DNA from: Enterococcus hermanniensis
GTDB lineage: Bacteria; Bacillota; Bacilli; Lactobacillales; Enterococcaceae
Direction of reading: 5' to 3'
Length of the DNA: 64,000 bases
NCBI RefSeq assembly: GCF_001885945.1
Contig: NZ_JXKQ01000003.1
Span: forward strand, 124,001-188,000
Position numbers and translations under genes: made by a program. The notes under the pieces were generated by a model. The model searched no databases, was not told where the DNA came from, and worked only from the letters and a program-made list of their open reading frames with translations. Below, piece by piece: positions 16,280 to 24,969 of the stretch (positions are counted from its first letter, which is position 1; every line of letters begins with the position of its first letter).

Positions 16280-16798
16280 ATGAAAAATAATATCCATGGT
16301 ATTGATCATATTGGGTTAACTGTTCCTAATTTAGAAGAAGCAACTGATTTTTTTATTAATGCCTTAAATGCGGAAATTATCTATGATACCTATCAAAAAA
16401 CGGAACCGATAAGAGATTCTGATTTTACCAAAAAACGATTGGGAATTCCCGAGGATATGGCCGAAAGAGCTATCAGAATGATTGGCTTGCCAAATGGACC
16501 GCAAATCGAACTATTTGAATTTTCAGGTCCAGATCAACACGGACCCATCAATCCATCAGATTTTGGTTGGCAGCATGTCGCCTTTGTTGTTGATGACATC
16601 GACCAAGCAGTCGAACAGGTTGAAAAATTTGGTGGAAAAAGAAATGCTGATCCCATCGATCTTGGAGGAGTAGAAGCCGGTGAAGGAAATAAATTTTGTT
16701 ATTGCAAAACTCCTTGGGGGGCAACGATAGAATTGATCTCTTATCCTACTCCTCAACCCTATTTAGCTAATTCTAAACGAAGAAAATGGTCTGTTTAA
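16280..16798 (+). CDS. VOC-family (glyoxalase-like) protein
   Basis: 172 residues with two beta-alpha-beta-beta-beta modules: GIDHIGLTVPNLEEATDFF at the N terminus and FGWQHVAFVVDDIDQAVEQV in the second half, with metal-ligand candidates His in DHIGL, Glu in IELFEF, His in WQHVAF and Glu in TIELISY. Preceded by CGGAGG and followed by a terminator. It resembles glyoxalase I or bleomycin-resistance-type proteins; specificity cannot be assigned. Confidence 0.87.
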   Translation: MKNNIHGIDHIGLTVPNLEEATDFFINALNAEIIYDTYQKTEPIRDSDFTKKRLGIPEDMAERAIRMIGLPNGPQIELFEFSGPDQHGPINPSDFGWQHVAFVVDDIDQAVEQVEKFGGKRNADPIDLGGVEAGEGNKFCYCKTPWGATIELISYPTPQPYLANSKRRKWSV

Positions 16799-16814
16799 TC
16801 TTAATTTTTATATA

Positions 16815-16848
16815 AAAAAACGTATCTCGGTAAAGAGATACGTTTTTA
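16815..16848 (+). terminator. Intrinsic terminator
   Basis: AAAAACGTATCTC / GAGATACGTTTTT hairpin with T-run, 20 bases after the VOC gene stop. Confidence 0.88.
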
Positions 16849-17282
16849 ATTTAAATCTATAAAAATAGACGTATCTTTAAAAAAGATATTCTTATTTATA
16901 TACACCTAACATGAAAAATAGTTGATCATTGTCTTCTATATTTAGAATCCCTCACACCTTCTTCATACACATCACTATTGATAATAAAGGTTCCATATTT
17001 GTTTTAAAACAATTGGCAATAATTTTTTTGACTTGATAATTCACAGCTTTAGAAATAATCGTCTTATTCTCGGCAATCAATTTACTTACAATACTCCAGT
17101 GAGTTTGATTGGAACACGATCCTCATGAATAAGCTAGTGTAAATCGTCAAAAAAAATTTTCTTATATTTAAGTCCTCTATTAATCATCTACCCTCTTTTA
17201 TTTATTCAAATCGCTCCTTTTTGATACTTTAAATAGGATTTGGGTGTGAACAAGTGAAAAAAATTATTAATTGAATTATACA
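16849..17282. other. Gene-free stretch, possibly holding a decayed minus-strand gene
   Basis: No intact frame with a ribosome binding site. On the minus strand around 17150-16950, two adjoining frames give protein-like segments (LIHEDRVPIKLTGVL, then KLIAENKTIISKAVNYQVKK) separated by a stop and a frame change. This could be the tail of a decayed gene; I could not identify it, and it may be chance. Confidence 0.3.
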
Positions 17283-17329
17283 TGCAAAAGTGATACGATG
17301 ATTTATAAGTCATCATATCACTTTTTGCA
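17283..17329 (+). repeat. Long inverted repeat just upstream of MFS gene
   Basis: Arms of about 20 bp (TGCAAAAGTGATACGATGA and its near-complement) around a 7-nt loop, ending 17 bases before the MFS start codon and directly ahead of its AAAGAGG site. No T-run follows. It may be an operator for the GntR regulator of the same operon or a translation-affecting stem. Confidence 0.6.
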
Positions 17330-17346
17330 TATAGAAAGAGGCTCTC

Positions 17347-18525
17347 ATGAAAAAAAACTTCAACTATATTTTACTGATCTTTATGGTTTCTTTTAATCTA
17401 AGATTAGGAATTTCTAGTGTTTCACCACTCATCACGGTAATAAAAAAAGACTTGGCGCTCACTAATTTCCAAGCTAGCTTACTTACCAGTATCCCAGTAA
17501 TTTGTATGGGTATTTTTGCATTTTGCGTTATTTTTTTTGAACAAAAATTTGGTAAAAAAAGTAGTATTTTTTTACTATTATTATTATTAGGTATCAGCAC
17601 TTTATCACGTGGACTGTTCACTAATTATTTCTATTTACTATTCACAGCCTTTATTATCGGTTTTTGTGTGGCCATTATCGGCCCTCTTTTATCAGGATTC
17701 ATCAAACAAGAATTCCCTGAAAATTCAGGCCTGTTGATTGGCGTTTATTCGCTAGCAATGGGTTTAGGATCCACTTTTGCTTCGGGCTTCGCTTTATTTT
17801 TAGCAGATTACTTTGATGGTGGCTGGAATAAGTCTTTAGCCATTTGGGGAAGCTTATCCCTGATTTCAGCAATCTTTTGGAAAAATAAAATTTCTGATGA
17901 TACACCTTCATCGATTATGCCAGTTAATCAAAAAATTCGTTTACCTTGAAGAAATACTACTGCGTGGAAAATGGCCCTGTTTTTCGGCATCCAATCCGGA
18001 ATATTTTATAGTCTTATCACTTGGTTTGTTGAATTCTTCAAGTTTAAAGAACTTTCAAATCAAGAAAGTGTTCTCTTACTAACAACTTTTACTGCTATGC
18101 AAATGGCTTTTAGTTTCATCATTCCAACTATCATGGACAAATTTGACAATGATAAAATCTGGATCTATATCTGTTCTCTTTCAATGCTCATAGGAATGCT
18201 TTTATTGAGTAGATATAATAGCTTAGGGATATTTCTATTTGCCGTTTTACTATTAGCTTTTAGTGCTGGTGGATTATTTCCCATCGCTCTTTTATTGCCT
18301 TTAAAATTTGTACACTCGCCGGTAGAAGCTAGTATTTGGACGAGTATGGTCCAAGCATTTGGCTATATGATTGGCGGTGTCATCCCTATCCTCATTGGGG
18401 TGATCATTGATTCTACAAATAATTTAAATTATCTCATCTACTCGATTATTACAGGCATTCTGTTTATACTTGTATTAACTATATTATTACCTAGTAGAAA
18501 GGTGACCAATAAAAATGGCGGCTAA
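17347..18525 (+). pseudogene. MFS transporter (CynX/NimT-like) interrupted by in-frame TGA
   Basis: Twelve-helix major facilitator of the CynX/NimT group. Residues 1-200 end at TGA 17947-17949, then the same frame continues unbroken (RNTTAWKMALFFGIQSG...) to a stop at 18523-18525, total about 392 codons, the normal length. Family members commonly have Trp at this point (pattern W-R-N-x-x-A-W), so TGG to TGA is a likely single-base cause; that is inference. The 3' end overlaps the GntR regulator start by 11 bases, so the two were one operon. The ATG follows AAAGAGG. The stop should leave only the first six helices. Confidence 0.85.
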
Positions 18526-19156
18526 CAGAAGTCTAGTCAATAAGACAATTTCCGAAATGATGATTTATATCGATAAAAATAAATTGACTGTCGGTGACAA
18601 ATTACCTAATGAAACTGAATTATCAAAAACACTAAATGTCGGACGCTCGACTTTACGAGAAGCAGTAAAAATTTTATCTTTCTCAAATGTACTTGATGTG
18701 CGACACGGGTCAGGAACATATATCAAAAATACTACTGCTTCAACGTTCTCAAATACTCAATTATTAGATGCGAGAGAAATGTTAGAGGTTAAAGCTGTTG
18801 ATCTTATCATCAAAAATGGTTATCAAACAGAAGATATGTTGCAATTAAAGGAGATTCTATATGAGCGAAATACTTTATTAGCAGATGGCAAATTTTCTGC
18901 TTATGTGACTGCTGATCTACAGTTTCACTATAAAATGATTGAAATGTCACATAATCCTTTTTTAATACGATGGTATCAAGAAATACAAACAGATTTAAGT
19001 GCTTATTTAAGTACCCAGATCCTGCATCTAGAATCTTATTCCGATAATACCTTAATTCATAATGAGCTTTATCACGCCCTGTTAAACTTAGATCGTAGTA
19101 CAGCAATAAAAAACATTAAACTAAACAATATTAATGATCTAGCTGTAGATGCTTGA
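18515..19156 (+). CDS. GntR-family regulator (FadR/FCD type)
   Basis: 213 residues: N-terminal winged helix (GDKLPNETELSKTLNVGRST, LREAVKILSF, RHGSGTYI) and a helical FCD ligand domain (LLDAREMLEVKAVDLIIKNG, DLQFHYKMIEMSHNPFL). The start codon overlaps the end of the MFS frame. It probably controls the MFS gene, possibly through the long inverted repeat at 17283-17329. With the transporter interrupted, the regulator may now lack its main function. The ligand is unknown. Confidence 0.9.
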   Translation: MAANRSLVNKTISEMMIYIDKNKLTVGDKLPNETELSKTLNVGRSTLREAVKILSFSNVLDVRHGSGTYIKNTTASTFSNTQLLDAREMLEVKAVDLIIKNGYQTEDMLQLKEILYERNTLLADGKFSAYVTADLQFHYKMIEMSHNPFLIRWYQEIQTDLSAYLSTQILHLESYSDNTLIHNELYHALLNLDRSTAIKNIKLNNINDLAVDA

Positions 19157-19241
19157 TCATTAAAAGAAAGAGCTACAAATAATTCTGGTTACTATAAAGG
19201 TACTTGCTAAAAATTTATTTATAGATTGCTCTTTATTTTTC

Positions 19242-19279
19242 CACTAAAAAAGAGATCCTCTCAGATCTCTTTTTTAGTG
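19242..19279. terminator. Bidirectional intrinsic terminator
   Basis: 16-bp perfect inverted repeat (19242-19257 and 19264-19279) containing A- and T-runs, between the GntR gene and the convergent adhesin gene. Confidence 0.88.
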
Positions 19280-19280
19280 C

Positions 19281-21872
19281 TTATTTTTTTCTTTTTATCC
19301 ATAGATAGACTGCTACTAATAGAATCAAAATACTTCCTATAATTATTAACCAGTTATTATTTTTTTCACCAGTAGAAGGAAGATTTTTTGTACCTTCAAC
19401 CGTCTTTGATCCTGAAACTGGAGAATTCGTCGAGCTCTCCTTCGTATTAAGTGACGGTGTCGAGTTATTGTCGTCTTTTTTGGGCGTTTGTTCTGGAGTA
19501 TGTGTATTCGTAAGGATTATATTGCCTTTATTATCATTATTGATCGAGACTTCATAGCCTTCAACTTTCCCTACCTCTTTTACAGTATATTCAATCATTT
19601 TTCCAGCTTCTTTTTCTTTTAAATCTTCTTTTGTCACGGTCCAATTGTTTTTCTCATTCAGCTCAACCACTTTGCCAACTTTTTTACCATTCGCATAGAA
19701 TTGAACACTAATGCTATCTGGACGAATACCGTCTTGATTATTGTTATCATCCCAAGCTTTAGTTACTGTAATACTCGTTTTTCCAGGGGTATATTCATTA
19801 GTAATCGTTGTTCCATCAATATGCGTCGAATAATCGGGAACCGTATTTTCTGTGACAGTATACTGAATCAATTTACCTGCCTTATATTTTGGTAAATTGT
19901 TAAAACTATAGGTCCAATTGTCTTGTGCAGTTACTTCTTGCGAGTCTACTTTGAATCCATCGGCTAATAAATTTATAGTTATTTTTTCTGGGCGTTTACC
20001 TTCTCGATCTTGATGATCGTTCCACATTTTTTTACCTGCTATTTTTGTCACTTCAGGTATATGAGTATTTGTAATCACAATATCAGTTTTATTTTCTTGT
20101 TTGAGGCCTGATTCATATCCGGGTACATCACTAACTTCTTTAACTGAATATTCGATCGTCTTTCCATCTTCTTTTTCGGGTAAATTTTCCCAAGTATGAG
20201 TCCACCCATTTTCTTCAGTTAATGTAACAGGTCGACCTATTTTTTTGTCATGTGCATATAATTGGACATCGATACTTTCGGGGCGAATACCATCTTGATT
20301 ATTAGTATCACGCCACTCTTTTTTGACATTTATGTCGATAACTTTAGGAACGTAAGTATTTGTGATAGTGGTTCCTTCGATAGCTGATTGATATTCAGGA
20401 ACAGTATTTTCTGAGACTGTATAATCGATTATTTTTCCAGTGTTGTATTTTGGTAAATTGTCAAAACTGTATGCCCAATCATCTTGCGCAGTTACTTCTT
20501 TTGCATCGATCTGAACACCGTCGGCTAATAAATTAACGATAATTGAGTTAGGTCGTTTACCATCTTGATTATTTCCATCCTTCCAAACTTTTTTTCCTTT
20601 AATTAGGGTCATCTCTGGTTTATACGTATTTACTATATTAAAATCATCTATGGTTGCCGAGTATTCAGGAACGTCATTTTCAGTTACCGTATAATTAATT
20701 TCTTTATCTTCATTATATTTTGGTAAATCATTAAACTGATAGCTCCAATTATTTTCTTGCGTTACTTCTTTTGAATCAACTTTTACTCCATCGGCTAGTA
20801 AATTAACAATAATCGAGTTAGGTCACTTACCATCTTGGTTATTTCCATCCTCCCATGTCTTGTTACCTGTAATATCAATTTTTTCGTTCTTTACGATTGT
20901 TAAAGCATCAGTACCATTCAAAACGGTTGACAGTGTTTGTTTATGGAATACTCCTAAGCGTTGATCGACTGTTTCGCCTTTGGAAGTATCAAAATATGTG
21001 GCTAGATTATTATCCGCTGTAATATTAGCATCAATGGATAGCATTAATTCAGCTTTTCGCGGCAATGAGTCATAATATTCTTGTGATAAATGAATATCTA
21101 CTTCACTTTCTTCCTGATTTAGAGCAATTTTTACACCCTCTTTATCAGTAATATCTTCTTTCTTATTATCAGAAACTACAAACAAGTGAGGTTTATTAAA
21201 TTGAACATCTACATCCATCTCACTTGAATCGAACGTACTTGCTGATTCGATAGTCATTTTTGTTTTTGAGCGATATCCACTATCGATTTCTTTTTGTGTA
21301 TTATTATCTAACTTAGTTTCCAAATTAAGGGATAAACTTTTAAGATAATCAGTCGTTTTAATATCATTCAAATGCTCTTTAGCTTCTTTAGCTAACTGAT
21401 CAATTTCCGGGTTTAATTTGAAAACCTCTGCATTATCAGTAACATACGAATTCTCAGGATTTGTATTGTTCCAGATGGCTATTTGAGTTGCAGCATAATC
21501 ATTATTAAAAGATTTTGATTGTTTGTCCGGACTGGGTGCTGTTGGGTACTTCTCATTAAAATTTTTTAATAACCAAGAAACCGCCATGTTGTCCACTTCT
21601 CCAGAATCAACATAAATATTTCCAGCGCCTGTGGGTACTTCACAATTTAAACAAAACAAAGCGGTATCAGGTTGATCTTTAATGAAGAAACGATGAACAG
21701 TTAAAAATCCTTCTGGATATGTATAATCAGTGTTATCTCCGATTGTTAAGTACGGTCCACCTGTTTGTAATTCAAATTGATTCGTTTTTTTATCTGCATT
21801 GATCGTAAGTGGGCTAAACATTAGAATACCCAAGAATAGCACAATACTAACCAGTGATAATTTTCTTTTCAT
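19281..21872 (-). pseudogene. LPXTG surface adhesin: thioester domain plus five Cna-B repeats, internal TGA
   Basis: The frame has 863 codons. A signal peptide (about 1-26) is followed by a thioester-type domain with the Cys in ALFCLNCEVP (Cys74) and the matching YAATQIAIW motif; such domains bind host surfaces covalently. Next come five Cna-B repeats (about residues 335-795) with isopeptide-type Lys (KxW), Glu (YTVxE) and Asn (NTY/NTH) signatures, a linker, the sortase motif LPSTG, a hydrophobic helix and a KRKK tail. TGA at 20823-20825 breaks the first repeat; the sister repeats have CGA (Arg) at this point. The rest of the frame is intact. Without readthrough a 349-residue unanchored thioester fragment would be secreted. 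Confidence 0.88.
19488..20870 (-). repeat. Five tandem Cna-B repeats of two alternating types
   Basis: Units of 90-97 codons. Units 1, 2 and 4 share NLLADG..., E-V-T-A-Q-D-x-W and the end TITNTY; units 3 and 5 share NNQDGIRPxSI, KKIGR/KKVGK and a longer tail ending NTHTPE or NTHIPE. The order A-A-B-A-B suggests duplication of an AB pair. Nucleotide identity between units is high enough to allow recombination. Confidence 0.85.
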
Positions 21873-22224
21873 ATAAACACTCCTTTTTTATTTCAGTAAT
21901 ACAACATCATTCTATTATTTTTTTAAAATTACATTTATTTAATTTAAAAAAAACAGCAATAAACAAACCAGATTTTCCACTTTACTATTCATCTTCCTTT
22001 TTTATTCAAAACCGCATTGTTTTCTGCTATACAATCAGTATAATATTTATTCGAAATATTTTAATTTGACTTTTGTCTTATTAAACGACAATATAAAATT
22101 ACAAATTTATAACGAAAAAATATAACGTTTATTATCTTATGGAATTAGGAATATTTAAACTGGATGCCTACTAAAAATTTTTATAATCGATCCTATTAAT
22201 TATCAAAAAGGCTGAATCTAAAAT
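21873..22224. other. AT-rich upstream region of the adhesin gene
   Basis: About 350 bases without a credible gene. It should hold the adhesin promoter; minus-strand TATACT around 22040-22035 is a possible -10 box, but no convincing -35 partner was found. Confidence 0.4.
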
Positions 22225-22276
22225 AAAAAAACGCTTCAGTTACTAGATTGAAAACTAGTAACTGAAGCGTTTTTTA
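22225..22276 (-). terminator. Terminator of the nucleoside hydrolase/ECF operon
   Basis: 21-bp perfect inverted repeat (22225-22245 and 22255-22275) with T-run on the minus strand, just past the ECF gene stop. Confidence 0.9.
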
Positions 22277-22279
22277 TTC

Positions 22280-22858
22280 TTATAGCCTACTAAAAAATAA
22301 AGTACGTTTAGGTAATATTGCTATAACTGCCACTACGACCAAGACAGATAGTAATCGGTCCAAATAATCGGTACCCATTTGAACCAAAACAACACTCACT
22401 GTTTGAGTCATACCTAGACCACTCAGTATTTGAACAATCATGCTCGACCCTGACGAGGTGATCCCGCCAAATAAAGACACCGTGATGAACGATGAAACTA
22501 AAGTGCCCGGAAATGAAAGTAAAAATGCTAAGCCAGGAATCTTCCATGAACCTTTTTTGATTAACTTTCCTTTTAATAAAAATCCTGCAAGTAACCCTGT
22601 AACAATTTGGACTGGTGAATAATACAACGAGAAAACATCTGTTGTAATGCCACTCAATAACCCACTTAAAAGTCCTGTAACAAGTCCCACGACAGGCCCG
22701 CCGATTGCTCCCGCAAAAATGGTCCCAATACTATCAAGATAAATCGGCAATCGTAAAAGCAAAGCGATTGAACCACCTAAAAAATTGATCCCGATACATA
22801 GGGCCGTCATTGTTACTATTCTGATATTTATACTTGAATCATTCATCGTGCGTTTCAT
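22280..22858 (-). CDS. ECF transporter S component (substrate-binding membrane protein)
   Basis: 192 residues, very hydrophobic, with about five to six membrane helices. The pattern LRLPIYLDSIGTIFAGAIGG followed by a Gly-rich helix is typical of ECF-type S components, which hand a vitamin or nucleobase to a shared EcfAAT module encoded elsewhere. It follows the nucleoside hydrolase by 6 nt and ends at a terminator, so the pair is one operon. Because of the partner and the preQ1-like leader, queuine, queuosine or a precursor is a reasonable substrate; purines or nucleosides are the alternative. The S component alone does not show this. Confidence 0.84.
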   Translation of the reverse strand: MKRTMNDSSINIRIVTMTALCIGINFLGGSIALLLRLPIYLDSIGTIFAGAIGGPVVGLVTGLLSGLLSGITTDVFSLYYSPVQIVTGLLAGFLLKGKLIKKGSWKIPGLAFLLSFPGTLVSSFITVSLFGGITSSGSSMIVQILSGLGMTQTVSVVLVQMGTDYLDRLLSVLVVVAVIAILPKRTLFFSRL

Positions 22859-22864
22859 CTATCA

Positions 22865-23839
22865 TCATCCCATCTGAAGTTTTTCTAAATCTGATTCGAT
22901 CGTTTCTTTTTGTGCATTTAAAAGAACGGTCAAAAACTTCGTGAAGAACTGACGAGAATCGACAGCTGTTAAAATTTTACTATTGGGTGCCTTTTGCCAA
23001 AACTGGTGGTGATCAACTAATGTTTGACCCAAACTGATTCCTTGGGTCTCTACAACTGTATAACTTTCAAAACCTTGACAGAGAGAATCATCGATAAAAT
23101 AGGCAATAGCTAATGGATCATTGATGACACAGCCCAAAATACGTTCTTGTTTCCAATGAAAATCAAAATAAAAACGGGTAATAGCTGCCAAAAAATGCCC
23201 CATTTCAGGATTCATTTGCCAACAATATTCAAGAATCGTTGGCGTAAAGACGATTTCTCTCGTAACATCGAGTCCTACCATTTCGATTATCTTACCAAGC
23301 TTTTCAAATACTAGCGCTGCCGCATCTGGATCACACCAATAGTTATACTCACCAACGGGTGAACAGTTTCCATGGCTTTTATATGTTCCACCCATAGATA
23401 CAAAACGATCGATATTTTTTCCTAGCGACTCATTCAGCAACAAGGCTTGCGCAATATTCGTCAGCGGACCTAGCGCAATGACAGAAATTTCTGTTGGTTT
23501 ATTGAACGTTTGAGCTAAATATTTTGCAGCAGGCAGCTGTTCAATCTTTTTATCACTTTGGATCAAAATATCCGTTTCGCCCAAACCATCCATACCATGA
23601 GTATCTTGAGCACTGACAAAATCACGCTTCAATGGCTGCTTAGCCCCTTGAAAGATCGGGATATCCAGTCGATCGGTTCGCTCTAAACATTTGATCACGT
23701 TTTGTGAGCCTAGTTCGACCGGCACATTGCCACAAACAGTGGTGATTGCTACTACTTCAATCTCTGGTGATTGAATCGCTAACAACAGCGCCAGCATATC
23801 ATCAATACCCGGATCACAATCAATAATTACTTTTCGCAT
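22865..23839 (-). CDS. Nucleoside hydrolase (IunH/RihA family), candidate queuosine hydrolase
   Basis: 324-residue calcium-dependent N-ribosyl hydrolase. The N-terminal DCDPGIDDMLAL aspartate cluster, ALGPLTNIAQAL and the later HGMDG and NDPLAIAY motifs are all present. A TTG at 23848 overlaps the GGAGG site, so the ATG at 23839, nine bases after it, is the better start. It leads a two-gene operon with an ECF S component and is preceded by a pseudoknot-like element similar to preQ1-I riboswitches. Nucleoside hydrolases of the QueK type release queuine from queuosine; that role is proposed from context, while purine or pyrimidine nucleoside cleavage remains possible. Confidence 0.87.
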   Translation of the reverse strand: MRKVIIDCDPGIDDMLALLLAIQSPEIEVVAITTVCGNVPVELGSQNVIKCLERTDRLDIPIFQGAKQPLKRDFVSAQDTHGMDGLGETDILIQSDKKIEQLPAAKYLAQTFNKPTEISVIALGPLTNIAQALLLNESLGKNIDRFVSMGGTYKSHGNCSPVGEYNYWCDPDAAALVFEKLGKIIEMVGLDVTREIVFTPTILEYCWQMNPEMGHFLAAITRFYFDFHWKQERILGCVINDPLAIAYFIDDSLCQGFESYTVVETQGISLGQTLVDHHQFWQKAPNSKILTAVDSRQFFTKFLTVLLNAQKETIESDLEKLQMG

Positions 23840-23868
23840 TATTTCCAACCTCCAATCTATGAGAGATA

Positions 23869-23902
23869 CTTAGTTTTTTTACCTGGGAAGTTTACGAACC
23901 AG
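23869..23902 (-). promoter_or_regulatory. preQ1-I-like riboswitch candidate
   Basis: On the minus strand a 34-nt element has CTGG pairing with CCAG, loop GGTTC-N8-CCC and tail AAAAAAACTAAG. The spacing GGUUC-8 nt-CCC and the A-rich tail ending ACUAA match the known preQ1-I aptamer (type 1), with a C directly 5' of the stem's 3' strand as in the ligand-binding position. The classical second stem (UAG with CUA) is not present; ACUU with AAGU can form a replacement pseudoknot. It lies between an extended -10 promoter (TATACT 23943-23938) and the nucleoside hydrolase ribosome binding site. Moderate confidence only. Confidence 0.45.
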
Positions 23903-23990
23903 TCCAAGACTATGTCTTGATTTAAATGCACGTTGTTAGTATACCATTTTGAAAGATGCTGTGACGATTAAATTAAGACCCGCTTTTAAG

Positions 23991-24030
23991 CCTAAAAAAA
24001 ACAGTTCAATCATCAATGATTGAACTGTTT
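23991..24030 (-). terminator. Terminator of the ABC/LytTR/DUF3021 operon
   Basis: AAACAGTTCAATCAT / ATGATTGAACTGTTT hairpin followed on the minus strand by eight or more T residues. Confidence 0.88.
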
Positions 24031-24124
24031 CCTTTTTAAATTCACTTAAAAAACGCGCATAAATCGAGAATCGTTGTCAAAAAAATACCGTCGATCTCTC
24101 TTTACTAGCAAGTTTTTAGCTATT

Positions 24125-24523
24125 CTACCTTCTTAAATTCTGATTGATTACCTCAACAACTAATTTTCGTCTGATAATGATGAATAACCAAACCAGTAAA
24201 TATATAATGAGAAAGCCCGGAAAGAAACTCAGCCACTTAGACAGCTTAAAATCAGCTATTAAATAAGATTGAACCAATGAACTAGTAACAAAAGAAAGCA
24301 GCAAATGAATAGGAAACAAGACATAATACGTCAACGATTCAACCTCAAAAATCAATGTATACCATCCAATCAGACAGCTCATCAATGAGAAAGCTGCAAA
24401 TTCTCTCCAGGTGATAACTGCTGGAGCGTGTTCGATGAGCTTGCTTATGATTAAACAGACCGAACCAACCCCTATTGCTTTTGTCCCACGTCTAAATAAT
24501 TCACCCATTATACTCTTAATCAT
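24125..24523 (-). CDS. DUF3021-type membrane protein
   Basis: 132 residues with four predicted membrane helices (starting around residues 15, 40, 68 and 100) and a basic C terminus. DUF3021 proteins are typically encoded next to LytTR regulators and are thought to act as membrane partners or inhibitors of them. The start overlaps the LytTR stop by 8 nt, which implies coupled translation. It is the last gene of the four-gene operon. Confidence 0.8.
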   Translation of the reverse strand: MIKSIMGELFRRGTKAIGVGSVCLIISKLIEHAPAVITWREFAAFSLMSCLIGWYTLIFEVESLTYYVLFPIHLLLSFVTSSLVQSYLIADFKLSKWLSFFPGFLIIYLLVWLFIIIRRKLVVEVINQNLRR

Positions 24524-24968
24524 ATAAAACTTCCTTTAATTTTTTCCAATATTTTCGACTAACTATGATGGTATCACCGGTTGCTAATACTGCCTTCATA
24601 TTGCCAGAAAAGCTACTTTCAATATGAACAATGGATTCGATATTCAATAAAGTATTTCTAGATACTTGAATCAATTGGTTAGAATCCAATAGATCGATTA
24701 GTTGAGCTAAACTCTTCCTAACACTAAATTGGTTATTTAATAGATGAAAGGTACTATAATCACCTAATACTTCAATATATACAATCGTTTTTACTTTGAA
24801 TTTTTCTGTTCTCCCTTTTGTATCGATCAATATCTTTACTGGATTATAAGAAAATTCTTCTAAGTATTTTTTTAGGTAGTTTACTTTGTCATCATAATGG
24901 AGTGATTGAATCATTACCTTAATTTCATCTTCATTCAATTCTTCATTTTTAATAAACTGTATATCCAA
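24516..24968 (-). CDS. LytTR-domain transcriptional regulator
   Basis: 150 residues without a receiver domain: a short N-terminal part and a C-terminal LytTR DNA-binding domain (about 45-148; TIVYIEVLGDYSTFH, LIQVSRNTLLNIESI, IIVSRKYWKKLKE). The start is TTG ten bases after AGGAAGG; a nearby ATG is out of frame. One base separates it from the ABC permease stop, which is TGA. Stand-alone LytTR regulators paired with a membrane protein form LytTR regulatory systems, known from streptococci. Direct repeats 21 bp apart upstream of the operon are suitable binding sites, so it probably controls its own transporter. Confidence 0.9.
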   Translation of the reverse strand: MDIQFIKNEELNEDEIKVMIQSLHYDDKVNYLKKYLEEFSYNPVKILIDTKGRTEKFKVKTIVYIEVLGDYSTFHLLNNQFSVRKSLAQLIDLLDSNQLIQVSRNTLLNIESIVHIESSFSGNMKAVLATGDTIIVSRKYWKKLKEVLYD

Positions 24969-24969
24969 T

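Noticed and set aside
19488-20870. CRISPR-like repeats
   Set aside because: The repeats are about 270-290 bp, coding and Cna-B-like, not short repeats with unique spacers.
23869-23943. preQ1-II or purine riboswitch before the nucleoside hydrolase
   Set aside because: Neither the preQ1-II core nor the purine aptamer three-way junction with conserved loops can be fitted; the preQ1-I-like reading is the only partial match.
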